Assembly (NCBI RefSeq): GCF_042432805.1
Contig: NZ_JBHLWO010000002.1
Span: forward strand, 1,178,001 to 1,242,000
Length of the DNA stretch: 64,000 nt
Direction: 5' to 3'
Origin: Olivibacter oleidegradans
GTDB taxonomy: Bacteria; Bacteroidota; Bacteroidia; Sphingobacteriales; Sphingobacteriaceae
Of the stretch, positions 62,379 to 64,000 are shown in pieces (positions within the stretch are counted from its first letter, which is position 1; each line of letters begins with the position of its first letter). Below the pieces are notes generated by a model. It ran no database searches. It had not been told where the DNA came from and worked only from the letters and a program-made list of their open reading frames with translations. The position numbers and the translations under genes were made by a program.

Positions 62379-62412
62379 TAATTCTATCTATGATAGATTT
62401 ATTCTCCTTATG

Positions 62413-63984
62413 CTAGTTTACTTGAGGAGTCAGCCATATCTTCCGTATATGACGTGCGTTTGTATCTGCCTGCTCATTAGGAATTAAAAGCCTTGTATGA
62501 TCAGAAGTATATTGTATACCGGCTAACCCAAAGTAATAATCGTATGGAATGGGTTCCGTTCCCTGAACATACCTGATGAGAAATTGTTTAATTTCAGGAT
62601 AACTTAATTTCTCTATTTCATCAAATAATTGGTCATCATTAAAATAGCTATTTTTTCCAAAACGTATTCCAAGGTCATGAGTTAGGTTTTTCAAACCGTA
62701 TCCGCCGTCTGATAGATGTAAAAGATAGATGTCTAGACAAGCGGCAATCAATGCTCCCTTTTGATAGACGTTACCATATTGATTGGCATAAGTGCTTGCC
62801 GCGTGTTTACTTAGTTCTGTGAATGACAACTTATCATTGTAATTTTTTCGAGAATCAACAATTTTTTCCGATAATTTATCTAAAAACTCCTGCTCAGAGT
62901 TAAGGCCATACTTAACCTGCACATGATGAGCTGTATATTCAGTAGTGCCTTCGTATAGCCATAAATGCTTAGATAGGGCAACATGGCTGTAATTAAACTC
63001 TTTAACTTCCTTCGATGCTATAGTTAAAGGGGTTATTATATGAAAAAATTCGTGTGACGACACGTCTGTCACAATTTTTTTTAATTGATTGGCCGGCAAC
63101 TCCGGAAGGTAGTAAAATGATGATGTGGTATGTTCCAAAGCCCCTGCAAGTCCCGGTTTAAATGAGTGTTTTATCTTTGGGTCTTTAAAATAATACAGAA
63201 ACGCGTAACGGTCAGCTGGAAGCTTACCTCCTAAATAGCCTTTTGCCGCCCTAAGTAAATCGCCAAGCCAGGATATAATCTCTTTTGCATGAATTTGTTT
63301 ATTGGGAGAATAAACTGAAACTAATACGTCGCAATTGCCTACTTTCAATGATGCAGTATCAGCAATTCCATACATAATGGGTGTATCATAAAGATCGTCA
63401 ATGTTTTCCATTTTAAACACATCTTGCTGAATATTTGATGATATGGGCAGGCTACTTGACGATGCAAAGAAATTATTGGGCTTATCAATGGTTATTTGAA
63501 CGGGAATCTTCGTATGATGTTCTAAATATCCAAAAAAGCCCGGAGCATTGATTATGACGTTTCTCCCTTCTTCAATGTTTGTAGCAGCCATTGGATAAAT
63601 ATCATGTGGTGTATCAGCATCAAAAATGTCATTTACGGTGTATTTTATTGTATGCAAACGTCTAGCTTTTGATATTTTCCACTGATTGTCATTAAGTCGT
63701 GCAACGCGAAGTTTTTTACCCCGTCTGTCAAATGCCGCTACATTTGAGATAAATTTGCCATAATCACTTATTGCGTAGGTGCCTGGAATAATCTTTGGAA
63801 AAGAAAATATGACTTCTTTATCTTGTGATTTCGGTGGAATGAGAGAAACCTCGACTTTATCCTCCTTCGTCTGATTAAGATTAACAGCATATTGATAGTG
63901 TTGTGCGAGTGATTGTTTTATAGGATGAAAAAACAAAAAACAACTGAAAAAAAATACTTTAACGATTACCGCTATTTTGTTCAT
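62413..63984 (-). CDS. M61 family metallopeptidase (exported)
   Basis: A 523-residue protein with a cleavable signal peptide (IVKVFFFSCFLFFHPIKQSL, Ala-Gln end). The central peptidase domain has the zinc motif SHEFFHIITP (HExxH), followed by LWLYEGTTEYTAHHV, whose Glu is the third zinc ligand, as in glycyl aminopeptidase/M61 enzymes. The beginning ATG at 63984 is followed in the window by 16 bases of upstream sequence only. It lacks the C-terminal PDZ domain found in longer M61 members, where the product ends around 600 residues; the last 100 residues do not look like PDZ to me. Confidence 0.85.
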   Translation of the reverse strand: MNKIAVIVKVFFFSCFLFFHPIKQSLAQHYQYAVNLNQTKEDKVEVSLIPPKSQDKEVIFSFPKIIPGTYAISDYGKFISNVAAFDRRGKKLRVARLNDNQWKISKARRLHTIKYTVNDIFDADTPHDIYPMAATNIEEGRNVIINAPGFFGYLEHHTKIPVQITIDKPNNFFASSSSLPISSNIQQDVFKMENIDDLYDTPIMYGIADTASLKVGNCDVLVSVYSPNKQIHAKEIISWLGDLLRAAKGYLGGKLPADRYAFLYYFKDPKIKHSFKPGLAGALEHTTSSFYYLPELPANQLKKIVTDVSSHEFFHIITPLTIASKEVKEFNYSHVALSKHLWLYEGTTEYTAHHVQVKYGLNSEQEFLDKLSEKIVDSRKNYNDKLSFTELSKHAASTYANQYGNVYQKGALIAACLDIYLLHLSDGGYGLKNLTHDLGIRFGKNSYFNDDQLFDEIEKLSYPEIKQFLIRYVQGTEPIPYDYYFGLAGIQYTSDHTRLLIPNEQADTNARHIRKIWLTPQVN

Positions 63985-64000
63985 GTGATTGACGCATTAA

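Noticed and set aside
1..64000. Mobile elements, CRISPR arrays, rRNA or tRNA genes
   Set aside because: No transposase or integrase frame, no regularly spaced repeats and no RNA gene pattern was found in reading either strand.

Overview
The window looks like the chromosome of a Bacteroidota bacterium, most likely family Sphingobacteriaceae (Pedobacter/Sphingobacterium/Olivibacter-like). The reasons are an AT-rich genome, a TonB-dependent receptor paired with a DUF4249 lipoprotein, a Bacteroidota-type histone-H1-like mini-protein, promoters that resemble the TAnnTTTG type, few Shine-Dalgarno sequences, and many lipoproteins. I see no transposase, integrase, CRISPR array, tRNA or rRNA. The left edge cuts the permease gene of a heme/iron transporter. 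The last gene at the right edge is complete.

Layout. 1-2.7 kb: end of a heme/siderophore ABC importer (hmuUV) and a convergent PchR-like AraC regulator. 2.9-5.5 kb: a lipoprotein with a FecR-like domain, an exported SAM-methyltransferase-like protein and an APC permease. 5.6-12 kb: a tight minus-strand operon with an alpha/beta hydrolase, two MGT-type glycosyltransferases, two condensation-domain acyltransferases and a small membrane protein; I infer synthesis of an acylated glycoconjugate. 12-29.4 kb: ordinary accessory genes (YccF, DUF4202, TonB receptor plus DUF4249, a PAS histidine kinase, MFS, SDR, YciE/F-like ferritin-like protein, OBAP/DUF1264, CinA-like, AI-2E family) and several small proteins.

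29.4-56.2 kb is the core: a nitrate assimilation island. A nine-gene minus-strand operon makes molybdenum cofactor (cysteine desulfurase, XdhC, MocA-like, MoaA, MoeA, TauE/SafE exporter, MoaD, MoeB-rhodanese, MoaC-MoaB fusion). It is followed by a second minus-strand block with NirB, NirD, a formate/nitrite channel, a NarX-like kinase, a NarL-like regulator, an outer-membrane porin-like protein and a sulfite/nitrite-reductase-fold protein. Around 47-56 kb lie a degenerate SUMT-like gene, a real SUMT (siroheme), a second MoeA, a NarK transporter, a 1169-residue nitrate reductase fused to its own FAD/BFD electron-entry module, and a second sulfite-reductase-fold protein that carries a C-terminal rubredoxin domain. 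A palindromic TACGTA element recurs in the intergenic promoter regions of this island and is a candidate operator.

56.3-64 kb: a histone-H1-like gene behind a perfect hairpin, TetR and AraC regulators, a membrane protein, a heterodimeric ABC exporter with one consensus and one degenerate ATP site, and an exported M61 peptidase.

The most promising undescribed biology is the pair of cofactor-less-looking sulfite/nitrite-reductase-fold proteins (one fused to rubredoxin), together with the degenerate SUMT-like protein, all inside the nitrate island. Second is the glycosyltransferase/condensation-domain operon.
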